From: Thermoplasmata archaeon
Lineage (GTDB): Archaea; Thermoplasmatota; Thermoplasmata; UBA184
Direction: 5' to 3'
NCBI GenBank assembly: GCA_021827545.1
Contig: JAKAVH010000082.1
Location: 1 to 21,581, forward strand
Length of the DNA: 21,581 nucleotides
In this document: one piece after another, positions 13,704 through 21,092 of the stretch
Position numbering within the stretch: position 1 is the first letter of the stretch
Layout: each line of letters begins with the position of its first letter
Program-made: the position numbers and the translations under genes
The notes under the pieces: model-generated
The model's input: only the letters and a program-made list of their open reading frames with translations
The model's database searches: none
Told to the model about the DNA's origin: nothing

Positions 13704-14837
13704 ATGGGTCCCAGCGCGTCTATGGCCGGCGCAGTCCGCCTGGGGAACCCCTTCACTCTGGACGCCCACGAGAAACGCGGCGCGACGATCCTCTATTCGG
13801 TGCTCATCGCCGCGACCGTTCTCGGTTTCGTCGCCACGCTCGTGATTGGCCGGACCTGGGGGATCTTCATCGGTCTCGGCATCCTGGCGTACACGCTCGG
13901 ACTTCGGCACGGGGTCGATGCCGATCACATCTGCGCCATCGACAACACCACGCGCAAGCTCCTTCAGGACGGTCAGAAGCCGTACACGGTTGGGACGTGG
14001 TTCTCGCTCGGTCACTCCACCATCGTGATGAGCATGCTGGTCGGCCTGGTCGTCGCCGCCCGGTTCATCCTCGGTGCGTATCCGACGTTCGAGTCGGTCG
14101 GTGCCGTGCTCGGCACGGCGATCTCGGGGGGCTTCCTCTACCTCATTGCGTTCATCAATCTGCTAATCTTCTGGGAGGTCTACCGAATCTTCCGTCAACT
14201 GCGATCCGGCGTCCTCGATAACGAGCGTCTCGAGCGTCAACTGAACAGCCGGGGCTTCATGAACCGCTACTTCAGCTGGCTGTTCAAGTTCGTGAACAAG
14301 CCCTGGCAGATCTATCCGGTGGGACTCCTGTTCGGGCTCGGGTTCGATACCGCCACCGAGGTTACCTTGATCGCGATCACCGTGACGGTGGGAACGGCGG
14401 CGGCCGGGTTTCCGCTCTGGGCGATACTCGTCCTGCCGTTCATGTTCGCTTGCGGGATGGTCTTGACGGACACCACTGACGGGCTCAGCATGCGCTATGC
14501 GTACGGGTGGGCCTTTGCCCATCCTATCCGCAAGGTGTTCTACAATCTCACCCTGACGATCATCTCCGTGATGGTGGCGTTCATCATCGGCACCATCGAG
14601 ATCCTCGGCGTCCTTGCTTCCGAGTTCCATCTCAGTGGCGGCCCCTTCGGATTCTGGACCACGATGAACTGGCTCGGCAGTTCCGCGGGCCCGGCCGGGA
14701 TCGACGTGTGGGGTTGGGTCGGCATCGGGATCGTGACCCTGTTCATCGGGACCTGGCTGGTCGCGATGCTGATCTATCGCGTCCGACGGTACGAACGGGT
14801 GGGGTTTGGCCCCAGCGGCCCCCCCGAGGCGTCGTGA
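13704..14837 (+). CDS. NiCoT-family nickel/cobalt permease
   Basis: A 377-residue membrane protein with about eight hydrophobic helices. The family signature RHGVDADHICAIDN (68-81) lies at the second helix; its His and Asp residues are essential for Ni2+/Co2+ uptake in studied members. The other family motifs LGFDTATE and GMVLTDTTDG are also intact. These secondary transporters take up nickel or cobalt with high affinity for hydrogenase, urease or cobamide synthesis. Ni2+ is favoured because nikR is adjacent and divergent and an operator-like dyad sits between them. Nickel-enzyme genes are not in this window. The cytoplasmic loop around residues 165-190 is charged, as usual. The C-terminus ends in a short basic tail. 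Confidence 0.95.
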   Translation: MGPSASMAGAVRLGNPFTLDAHEKRGATILYSVLIAATVLGFVATLVIGRTWGIFIGLGILAYTLGLRHGVDADHICAIDNTTRKLLQDGQKPYTVGTWFSLGHSTIVMSMLVGLVVAARFILGAYPTFESVGAVLGTAISGGFLYLIAFINLLIFWEVYRIFRQLRSGVLDNERLERQLNSRGFMNRYFSWLFKFVNKPWQIYPVGLLFGLGFDTATEVTLIAITVTVGTAAAGFPLWAILVLPFMFACGMVLTDTTDGLSMRYAYGWAFAHPIRKVFYNLTLTIISVMVAFIIGTIEILGVLASEFHLSGGPFGFWTTMNWLGSSAGPAGIDVWGWVGIGIVTLFIGTWLVAMLIYRVRRYERVGFGPSGPPEAS

Positions 14838-15063
14838 AGGGGCCGGCGAGCAGCCCGTGACCGCTCTCGCCGGTCCGCGCGCCCCATCCTGGGTTAATGT
14901 GCGCGAGCTGCGGACCGCCCGAAGTCAGGTTCCGAGCGAGGGCATTCCGGGCCGGGGCCGAGAGATCGGGGACGCACGCGTCGTTTTCGTTCGGCAGAGG
15001 GCTCCGGCGAGTCCTCCGTCGCCGAGAGTTCGGTCGCGAACTCACGAGCCGCTTCGGGGGGGG

Positions 15064-16185
15064 TCAGCCCCGAGTCTCGCGCGAGTTCATGGAGACCGTC
15101 CGGTCGGTGCGCGCGACCGTCTCGGGCTCGACGCTCCGGTTGATCGTCACTTCGTTAACGATCACGAGCATTTCGAGGGTCATCCAGAGGTTCGATAGGA
15201 CGCGCTGGGCCGCAACCGCGACCCGCCGGTCCGCCGTACGCCGTGCCAAGGCATCGCCGAGCGAGGAGCTGGCCGCAATCTCCTGCTCGAGATCGTTGAG
15301 GATCGCGTTCGCATCGACCACGGAGAGGTTGCCGAACGCTTCCATCGTCCGCTCGAGGAGCGAGTCCGTCCGCTCGAGGAGTCCGTCGAGCTCCGCGATG
15401 GCGTTCTTCGGAAGCCGCCGAAGGCCCACGAGATTCTCCCCGAGCTCTCGCGCGACCCCGGAGGTGAGGTCCCCCGTCACCTCCAGCACCTTCGCGACCA
15501 GCCGGTAGCCGATCTGGTAGTGATGGCTCTCGACGCCGATGTCGCGAGCGATCTGGAAATCGTCCGAGGAGAGCAGGAGCTGGCGGACCATCAAGAGGTA
15601 GAACCGGTCGATCTCGTCCTCCATCGCTCCGAGAGGCTGGAGCGCTGCCCGCCCGGCCCCCTTCAGCACGGCCCGGCAGATCTCGATCTCGGTCCGAAGG
15701 ATCCGGACGACCTGGCTCATGAGTCGCTGGAACTGGTACTTGCCGGGGTCGACGAAGTTCTGCACCTCGACCGAACCGGATTCCTCGACCACCGTCATGC
15801 CGAGAACGTGGCCGACCGTCCGTCGCACCTCCTGACGCTGCTCGTTCGTCAGGCCCGTGCGGGCCGTCACGACGATTTGGTCTTGGCCGGTGATGTACGC
15901 CCCCACGAGGAGCCGTGCCAGGAGCTTCGGGGGCGCGCCCGTCGCATCGATGCGGAGGAGCTTCTGCCGACGATCGGACGGGACCTCGGACCGAACCGGA
16001 CTGACCTCGAGCCGCCCCTCGCCGAGATCACGGAACCGGAGCGTGTCTCCGGTCTGCAGGTTCATGGAGTCGGTCCACGCCTTCGGAAGGGTGATCGACA
16101 GCGAGGAGGAACCGGTCCGCTGGACCCGACGGGTGAAACCGGGCGGTGCGGGGGCCCCTTCGGACTCTTTCCGCGCCCGCGGCAT
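15064..16185 (-). CDS. AbrB/SpoVT-PhoU-like fusion regulator
   Basis: A 373-residue protein. Residues about 18-62 (TRRVQRTGSSSLSITLPKAW, LQTGDTLRF) are a swapped-hairpin AbrB/SpoVT DNA-binding domain. The remainder is a PhoU-like all-helical part with two repeats, with acidic helix motifs such as MEDEIDRFYLLMVRQLLL and ANAILNDLEQEI. Archaeal proteins of this architecture are annotated as phosphate-uptake regulators, and PhoU helices bind metal clusters. No pst transporter or phoR-like gene is nearby, so the link to phosphate is only by family. A paralogue lacking most of the DNA-binding domain is encoded divergently behind a DUF981 gene. A TATA-like box at 16209-16217 supports the ATG at 16185. 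The last 25 residues are polar and unconserved-looking. Confidence 0.9.
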   Translation of the reverse strand: MPRARKESEGAPAPPGFTRRVQRTGSSSLSITLPKAWTDSMNLQTGDTLRFRDLGEGRLEVSPVRSEVPSDRRQKLLRIDATGAPPKLLARLLVGAYITGQDQIVVTARTGLTNEQRQEVRRTVGHVLGMTVVEESGSVEVQNFVDPGKYQFQRLMSQVVRILRTEIEICRAVLKGAGRAALQPLGAMEDEIDRFYLLMVRQLLLSSDDFQIARDIGVESHHYQIGYRLVAKVLEVTGDLTSGVARELGENLVGLRRLPKNAIAELDGLLERTDSLLERTMEAFGNLSVVDANAILNDLEQEIAASSSLGDALARRTADRRVAVAAQRVLSNLWMTLEMLVIVNEVTINRSVEPETVARTDRTVSMNSRETRG

Positions 16186-16208
16186 CGTTCCCCCAACGTC
16201 CTCGGCTC

Positions 16209-16217
16209 ATTAATGGT
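16209..16217 (-). promoter_or_regulatory. TATA-like box for the AbrB-PhoU gene
   Basis: CATTAATGG (minus-strand CCATTAATG), centred about 28 nt upstream of the ATG at 16185, fits a leaderless transcript. Confidence 0.55.
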
Positions 16218-16257
16218 CCCGTCAGGCGCCGACGAATCTCCTCGGAGAGCGGTACAT

Positions 16258-16275
16258 TCTCCTTACTCTCCTTAC
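16258..16275. repeat. Tandem 9-bp repeat in the divergent regulatory region
   Basis: TCTCCTTAC occurs twice in direct succession, between the TATA box of the AbrB-PhoU gene and the DUF981 gene. Short tandem sites are a plausible binding pattern for an AbrB-type protein; that link is inference. Confidence 0.45.
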
Positions 16276-16476
16276 GGCCGGGAGCGCAGGGGGATGAGTT
16301 TCGATGCCGATTCCCTGGCCAGAGGCAGCCTATGCGACTAGGACAAGGACACCGAGTGTTCGACCGAGCGAATTGGCGCCGAAAGGCGAGGGTGCCGAGC
16401 TGGCCCCGTCGGATGGAGAACGACAGCTCGGTCGCGCCCGCGACGAGCCGCAAGGCTCCGAAGGAGTGAGGGGACC

Positions 16477-17232
16477 ATGGCGTTCATCGACTTCCTGGCC
16501 CTTCAAGAAGCTCTCCTGCTGGTCGCCGCGGTTCTGGTGGGATACGTGGGGATCGTTACGTTCCTGTCGATCCGCCGGAGCGACACGGCCTCCGCGAAGG
16601 GGGTCCTAAAAGCCGGAGCCATCCCCCTCGGGAGCGTCGGTTTCATCGCCACCGCCTTGGCGCTCTGGGCTGAGACCACTTGGCCGCTTCCCGGGGCCTA
16701 CAATATCTTCTTCACGGACATCTACCTTCTGTTCGGCGCCACGCTGCTCATCCTCGCGGTCTCGATGGCCGCGTCGCTGAAGCTGCAGTTCGCGGGCCTG
16801 TTCGCGTTCATCGCGGGCGGGATGACGATCGCCTACGGCTGGTCGGGCTACCATCTCGGACTGACCAAGGACCCGCTCGAGACCTTCCTCCTCTACGGAG
16901 CGTTCGGACTTACGGGCATCCTGGCGTTCCCGGCGACCCTGGTCGTCGACCACTACACCACCGCGCCGAGCTCGACGACGGCCCCGGCCGCGGCCGGCGT
17001 CGCGGCTCCTCGGCGCCGCCCCTCCCTGCTGGGCGCGACCCGGGCGGTGCAGCCGATCGTCCCCGCAGACTCCGTGAGCGCTTCGGAGGAGAGCGGAGCG
17101 TCCCCGTTCCGTCTCCCGGTCTACATCAACGCTACCGTGATCGCGTTCGTGGTCATGGTCGCCCTTGCGGGCATCGCCGCGCTGCTCTACCTCGACAGCA
17201 CGCTGCCCGCCCACCTCGCCTCCCCGCCGTAG
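16477..17232 (+). CDS. DUF981-family membrane protein
   Basis: A 251-residue integral membrane protein. Helices are visible at about 9-31, 48-66, 82-98, 104-122, 136-156 and 218-239. The segment TWPLPGAYNIFFTDIYLLFGA (from residue 68) with its flanking helices matches the archaeal DUF981 family, whose function is unknown. Residues 161-210 are an inserted Ala/Ser/Thr/Pro-rich linker before the last helix, probably outside the bilayer. The ATG is preceded by GGAGTGAGGGG, a Shine-Dalgarno-like purine stretch, and the start lies about 290 nt from the divergent AbrB-PhoU gene, so the transcript probably has a leader. A PhoU-like paralogue starts 36 nt after its stop, suggesting an operon. Ion or redox functions would be guesses. 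Confidence 0.85.
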   Translation: MAFIDFLALQEALLLVAAVLVGYVGIVTFLSIRRSDTASAKGVLKAGAIPLGSVGFIATALALWAETTWPLPGAYNIFFTDIYLLFGATLLILAVSMAASLKLQFAGLFAFIAGGMTIAYGWSGYHLGLTKDPLETFLLYGAFGLTGILAFPATLVVDHYTTAPSSTTAPAAAGVAAPRRRPSLLGATRAVQPIVPADSVSASEESGASPFRLPVYINATVIAFVVMVALAGIAALLYLDSTLPAHLASPP

Positions 17233-17268
17233 ACCGAACGAGAACGCATCGACTGCCGCGGGTCGGAG

Positions 17269-18396
17269 ATGGGCGCTGCAAAGATCCGTCCAGCATCCGA
17301 CCCGCCTTTTCCCGCAACCCGCGGGGGGCTGCCTCACGAACTCGGGACCGGGCGGCTCGAGCCCGGCCGGTCGAACGGGAGGCCCCAGAAGATCCTACGC
17401 ATCGACGCGACGAGGATCTCCGCCACCTTGCTCGGCCGTCTCCTGGTGGGAAGCTACATTACCGGGCAGGACCGAGTACTGGTCGTGGCCCGGGGAGGTC
17501 TCACCCCCGCGCAGCGTTCCCGGACCCATCGTACCGCACAACGCCTACTGGGCACCAGCGTGGTCGAGGACCGTACCGAGGGAGTAGAGGTCCAGAACTT
17601 CATCGACCCCGGAAAGCACGAGCTCCCCCGACTCCTCCACCGGGTCGTGGAGCTCCTCGACGGAGAACTCCGCGCTTGCCGGTCCGTCCTCGTGCACGGA
17701 GACGCGTCCGAGCTCGAGACCGCCGAGGAGCTCGAGGAAGAGGTGGACCAGCTGTACCTCCTCATGGCCCGCCAGCTCTTCCTCTCGTCGGACGATCCCC
17801 GAATCGCCCGGGACATCGACGTACCGAGCCACCAACTGCAGATCGGCGACCGTCTGGTCGCCAAGGTCCTCGAGGTGACGGGCGACCTGGTCCACGCTGC
17901 GGCGGTCGAACTTCGGGCCCACGGGCGAGCCCTGCAACGGCTTCCGGCGGGAGTGACCGCCGAGCTCGACCTCCGGGTCGAGCGGCTGAGGGTCCGGCTG
18001 GCCGAGACGATGGCGGCGTTCGACTCCCTTTCCGTGGCGTCGGCGAACGCGACGCTGAACCGGATCGTGGATGCCTTGCACAAGGATGCCTCTCTCGGAC
18101 CGCGGCTGGCCCGGCGCGCGTCGGACCCTGAGGTCGCCGCCTCAACCCAGCGCGTCCTCTGCAACCTCGCCATGGGCCTCGAGATGTTGGTGATCGTGAA
18201 CGAGGTGACGATCAATCGTGGTGTCGAGCCGGAGCTGGTCGCCCTCACCGGTGCCAGCGGGCTTCTCCCGATCACCGGGAGCGGGTCCAAGGCGCTGCCG
18301 AAGGAGGGGTCCGTGTCCTTTGTCGCTTCGCTGCTCGGTGAGGAGGTTCCCGGGGGGCGCTCTCGCCCCGGGTCCGTGGCGCGTCCTCTCCACTAG
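17269..18396 (+). CDS. PhoU-like protein, paralogue lacking the AbrB domain
   Basis: A 375-residue protein that aligns by eye from residue about 40 to the end with the AbrB-PhoU protein encoded at 15064-16185. Shared stretches include LVGSYITGQD, VEVQNFIDPGKH (NFVDPGKY in the paralogue), DQLYLLMARQLFLSSDD, GDRLVAKVLEVTGDL and EMLVIVNEVTINR. Its first 40 residues lack the AbrB hairpin; only LGTGRLE, matching the end of that domain, seems to remain. It should therefore not bind DNA itself and may act by pairing with its paralogue or with the DUF981 protein encoded 36 nt upstream. The C-terminal extension of about 45 residues is Gly/Ser/Arg-rich. The ATG at 17269 is the first in frame after the DUF981 stop. 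Paralogy is clear; the function is inferred. Confidence 0.88.
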   Translation: MGAAKIRPASDPPFPATRGGLPHELGTGRLEPGRSNGRPQKILRIDATRISATLLGRLLVGSYITGQDRVLVVARGGLTPAQRSRTHRTAQRLLGTSVVEDRTEGVEVQNFIDPGKHELPRLLHRVVELLDGELRACRSVLVHGDASELETAEELEEEVDQLYLLMARQLFLSSDDPRIARDIDVPSHQLQIGDRLVAKVLEVTGDLVHAAAVELRAHGRALQRLPAGVTAELDLRVERLRVRLAETMAAFDSLSVASANATLNRIVDALHKDASLGPRLARRASDPEVAASTQRVLCNLAMGLEMLVIVNEVTINRGVEPELVALTGASGLLPITGSGSKALPKEGSVSFVASLLGEEVPGGRSRPGSVARPLH

Positions 18397-18656
18397 TCTC
18401 GTTCGACCGAGCGCTCCTTCCGAAGCGCTGGTTCTCACGTCGCCGACCGAGAACGCCGCTGCCGGACGTCGTGGGTGGCGCCCGCCCCCTCGGTCCCGAA
18501 GCCGCTCCGCGAGCGCCCGAGATCGGGGCGGGGGTCGAGGCCTCTTCCCCTCCTCCGCCCCCTCGGAACTCCGGACCGGGGGGTCGTCGGGCCTTCCCGG
18601 AGCGTTCAACGACAGGTTTTCAAGCAGCGCGGCGCCAAGATACTCGGGGGTCGAGG

Positions 18657-19496
18657 ATGGCGTCGTTCGGATCGATCAGGGTAGACCGGCCCCCTCCGCG
18701 GCTCTATCGGACGGCGCGTCTCTTTCGCCGCCTGTCGACCGTCGTGCTGGTCGTGGCCCTCGTTTTCGTCGCTTCCGTCGTCTACTCGGGGGCCGAGCTC
18801 GCACGATCGAGTCCCCAGACCGGAGGATATACCGCCGGCTTCGCCGCGAACGACACGGTGTCGGTCTCGGGATCCCTCGTGCTGAGCAATCCGGGGTTCT
18901 ACCCGATGAACGGACTCTCGTTCGAGTTCCACGTCCTGAACGCCTCCGGCGGTCCGCTCGGCGATGCGCGCTCGGCGCCGTTCGACCTCGCGCCGGGGGC
19001 GACGACGGCCCTGCCCCTCGAGCTCTACCTCCCGATCTCGGCGAGCGGTCCCGCGGCCTCTCTGCTCGTGCGGGACCAGACCCTCCACGTGGAACTGTGG
19101 GGGAACGCGACGTATGCCTATCTCTTCCCGATCTCGGTGCACTTCGAGCAGAACCGCTCCTGGGGGGCGCCGTTCTCCGGCTTCTCGGCCACCCTGGGCG
19201 CTCCCGCCTCCGTCAACGGAAGCGTCGCCGTGCCGGTCACGATCGACTTCTCCAACCACGCCCCGGATCCCGAGCCGGGAGCGCTCGACGTGCTCGTGCT
19301 CTCCTCCACGGGAGCGAGCTGCGGCGGCGCAACGTTCTCGTTCGGGTCGGCCCCCGGAGTGACCCCGGACGCGTCGTACTCCCAGACGCAGACCGTGGCC
19401 ATCGCGGCCGGCTGCTCGCTGCAGGGGGGTACGATCGTGGCGACCTACGTGGGGCCCCTCGCATCGATCCCCCTTCCTCCGGAGGCGATCCCGTGA
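18657..19496 (+). CDS. Membrane-anchored extracellular beta-rich protein, unknown function
   Basis: A 279-residue protein with a basic N-terminus (RLYRTARLFRR) followed by a single hydrophobic helix at about 28-45, then a long polar, Ser/Gly/Ala-rich, probably all-beta domain. The topology is N-in with the main domain outside the cell. At least five N-X-S/T sequons (NDT, NAS, NAT, NRS, NGS) suggest N-glycosylation. Two cysteines in the last quarter (ASCGG and AGCSL) could form a disulfide. Phrases such as VSGSLVLSNPGFYPMNGLSF recall LEA14/immunoglobulin-like domains of archaeal surface proteins, but I would not assign a family. The ATG at 18657 is chosen over the longer upstream frame because it gives a clean signal anchor. 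Its stop overlaps the next gene's GTG start, so the two are probably partners. Confidence 0.8.
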   Translation: MASFGSIRVDRPPPRLYRTARLFRRLSTVVLVVALVFVASVVYSGAELARSSPQTGGYTAGFAANDTVSVSGSLVLSNPGFYPMNGLSFEFHVLNASGGPLGDARSAPFDLAPGATTALPLELYLPISASGPAASLLVRDQTLHVELWGNATYAYLFPISVHFEQNRSWGAPFSGFSATLGAPASVNGSVAVPVTIDFSNHAPDPEPGALDVLVLSSTGASCGGATFSFGSAPGVTPDASYSQTQTVAIAAGCSLQGGTIVATYVGPLASIPLPPEAIP

Positions 19497-19984
19497 ACGT
19501 ACCGTCCTCCCGGGCGATCGAAGCCGCGACCTATCGCGTACCGTCCCTCGGGATCCGGATCCTCGCCGGTGCCGCACGGTTCGTCGCTCTCCTCATCGTG
19601 CTGGTCGGCCTGCCGGTCGTGGTCCTCGCGTACCTCGCGGACCGCGGCGTCACCCTCCCGGTCACGGCCCCTACGCTCCTCCTGGGAGGCGTCCTGGTGA
19701 GCGGGCTCTCCACGGCCGGCTCCATCCTGCGACCGACCCGCGCGTACGGCCCAGTATCGGTGGCCACCTCGGCCGCCGCGATCGGCTATCTCTTCGCGAT
19801 CGGGTTCCAGGGCACGTTGCGGGTCGCCGTTCCCGGCACCACGGGCTCCCTTGTCGTGGGCTACGCGGGACTGTTCGACCTGGTCCTCCTTGTGCCGGTC
19901 CTCGCACTCGGAGCCGGACTGGTCACCGCGATCGAGGACCTCCGCGCCCCGGGCGAACGCCTGCCGTTCGAGTACCCGCCCTAA
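19493..19984 (+). CDS. Four-helix membrane protein coupled to the secreted protein
   Basis: A 163-residue integral membrane protein starting at a GTG that overlaps the upstream stop (GTGA). Helices are predicted at about 27-48, 57-77, 87-106 and 125-145, with short loops and a final acidic/basic tail EDLRAPGERLPFEYPP on the cytoplasmic side. No charged residue within the helices suggests a transport path, and I recognise no family. Strict coupling to the anchored extracellular protein implies a two-component membrane complex. It is convergent with the cyclophilin gene, with 9 nt between stops. Confidence 0.8.
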   Translation: MNVPSSRAIEAATYRVPSLGIRILAGAARFVALLIVLVGLPVVVLAYLADRGVTLPVTAPTLLLGGVLVSGLSTAGSILRPTRAYGPVSVATSAAAIGYLFAIGFQGTLRVAVPGTTGSLVVGYAGLFDLVLLVPVLALGAGLVTAIEDLRAPGERLPFEYPP

Positions 19985-19993
19985 GGAGCGGGC

Positions 19994-20467
19994 TCAGGCG
20001 CCCGCGACGACGACCTCGACGATGCGTACCGGCGAGCGGGGTCGGTCGGTCGAGTCCCGGGGGACCGCCGCGATCTTCTCGACGATCTCCTGACCGGACC
20101 GGACCTTTCCGAAGACCGCGTGCTTCTGGTCCAGCCACGGGGTGGCGGCGAGCGTGATGAAGAACTGGCTGCCGCCCGTGTTCGGCCCGGCGTTCGCCAT
20201 GGAGAGGACCCCGGGGCCGTCGTGCCGGAGCGTGGGGTGGAACTCGTCGGGGATGGTGTAGCCGGGGCCCCCCGTGCCGTCGCCCTTCGGGCATCCGCCC
20301 TGGATCATGAAGCCGGGAATGACCCGATGGAACGTGAGCCCCGTGAAGAACCCCTTTCGCGCGAGCGCAAGGAAGTTCTCGGCGGTCTTCGGGGCCCGGT
20401 CCCGGTAGAGCTCGACGCGGACGTCGCCGAGGGTGGTGCGGAGGGTGATGTTCGGGTTCGTCGACAT
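19994..20467 (-). CDS. Cyclophilin-type peptidyl-prolyl cis-trans isomerase
   Basis: A 157-residue single-domain cyclophilin that speeds proline isomerisation during protein folding. The active-site motifs are intact: [13 protein letters not shown] (46-58, with catalytic Arg48, Phe53 and Gln56), [20 protein letters not shown] (86-105) and [12 protein letters not shown] (111-122, with Trp111, His116 and Phe119). There is no signal peptide, so it acts in the cytoplasm. The frame is open far upstream, but the conserved domain starts at the ATG at 20467, which has a TATA-like box 25 nt upstream. It is convergent with the four-helix protein gene and divergent from the zinc-ribbon gene. Confidence 0.95.
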   Translation of the reverse strand: MSTNPNITLRTTLGDVRVELYRDRAPKTAENFLALARKGFFTGLTFHRVIPGFMIQGGCPKGDGTGGPGYTIPDEFHPTLRHDGPGVLSMANAGPNTGGSQFFITLAATPWLDQKHAVFGKVRSGQEIVEKIAAVPRDSTDRPRSPVRIVEVVVAGA

Positions 20468-20487
20468 GACCGGCGGACGGTGCCTGA

Positions 20488-20496
20488 GACTAAAAG
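20488..20496 (-). promoter_or_regulatory. TATA-like box for the cyclophilin gene
   Basis: Minus-strand CTTTTAGTC, centred about 25 nt before the ATG at 20467, fits a leaderless start and rejects the longer open frame. Confidence 0.5.
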
Positions 20497-20540
20497 AGGG
20501 CGCCCGAGTCGGCGCCGACCGCTTTATGAAGGAGGGCGAG

Positions 20541-20550
20541 GCTAAATTCA
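20541..20550 (+). promoter_or_regulatory. TATA-like box for the zinc-ribbon gene
   Basis: GCTAAATTCA is centred about 41 nt before the ATG at 20586, implying a leader of about 15 nt. It excludes an upstream in-frame ATG at 20526. Confidence 0.45.
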
Positions 20551-20585
20551 CGCGCGGAGGACGGCCGGACGACCGATACCGCTCG

Positions 20586-21089
20586 ATGAACCGTTCGATC
20601 GCCCTGGTGGGAGTGGCGGTGATCCTCGCCGGATTCTCCCTGGTCGCCGCCCCGATCGTGCTCACGGGGACGGAGCAGTTCGACCTCTTCCAGGAGTCGG
20701 GGATCTTTCTCTCTCCCATCGGGCTGCTCGTGGTGCTGATCGGAGGAGTCCAACCGAACCCCGAGCGGACGACCGTGGGCGGGACGTTCGGTAACCCGGA
20801 CGAACGGCGGCCCGGGTCCGGCTCCGCCCGGCCCGTCCCGGCATCCCGCCCGGCGTTGGGGTACAACCCGCACGCGCCGGTCGACTGCCGCTACTGTCGA
20901 ACCGTCATCACGTTCGATCTCGCCTTCTGTCCTCGGTGCGCGCGTCCGCGCGACTGCCGCGGCTGTGGTCGCCCGCTCGACTCCGCGGTCGACGCGGCCG
21001 ACTGCCCCGGCTGCCACCGGGTCGAGGCGTTCTGCAACTGCCCCCGGCTCGCCCGACCGTTCGTCGTCGGGATGGCGTGGCGGGCCTAG
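20586..21089 (+). CDS. Two-helix membrane protein with cytoplasmic double zinc ribbon
   Basis: A 167-residue protein. Two membrane helices (about 5-26 and 39-55) form a hairpin, followed by a flexible Pro/Gly/Arg-rich linker and a ten-cysteine C-terminal domain. CRYC (101, 104) with CPRC (115, 118) and CRGC (124, 127) with CPGC (140, 143) make two zinc-ribbon units in tandem; CNC (150, 152) is extra. The ribbons probably face the cytoplasm and bind protein or nucleic acid. The family is unnamed to me. The ATG at 20586 is preferred because it begins the first helix. A ribonuclease HI gene starts 3 nt after the stop, so the two are co-transcribed, which hints at a nucleic-acid-related role without proving it. 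Confidence 0.82.
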   Translation: MNRSIALVGVAVILAGFSLVAAPIVLTGTEQFDLFQESGIFLSPIGLLVVLIGGVQPNPERTTVGGTFGNPDERRPGSGSARPVPASRPALGYNPHAPVDCRYCRTVITFDLAFCPRCARPRDCRGCGRPLDSAVDAADCPGCHRVEAFCNCPRLARPFVVGMAWRA

Positions 21090-21092
21090 AGG

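Noticed and set aside
14897..15508. Frame beginning MCASCGPP with a CxxC
   Set aside because: Most of it is antisense to the AbrB-PhoU gene, it has no TATA box at the right distance, and its composition becomes Arg/Ser-rich.
16332..16469. 45-codon ORF just before the DUF981 gene
   Set aside because: It ends 7 nt before the DUF981 start, as a leader peptide would, but there is no ribosome-binding site, promoter or recognisable sequence.
16680..18131. 483-codon plus-strand frame
   Set aside because: Shadow of the DUF981 and PhoU-like genes in another frame, dominated by Arg, Gly and Pro.
18397..18656. Possible gene or RNA in the spacer before the secreted protein
   Set aside because: Only GC-rich open frames without domains; no strong hairpin or promoter apart from weak A/T patches near 18617 and 18638.
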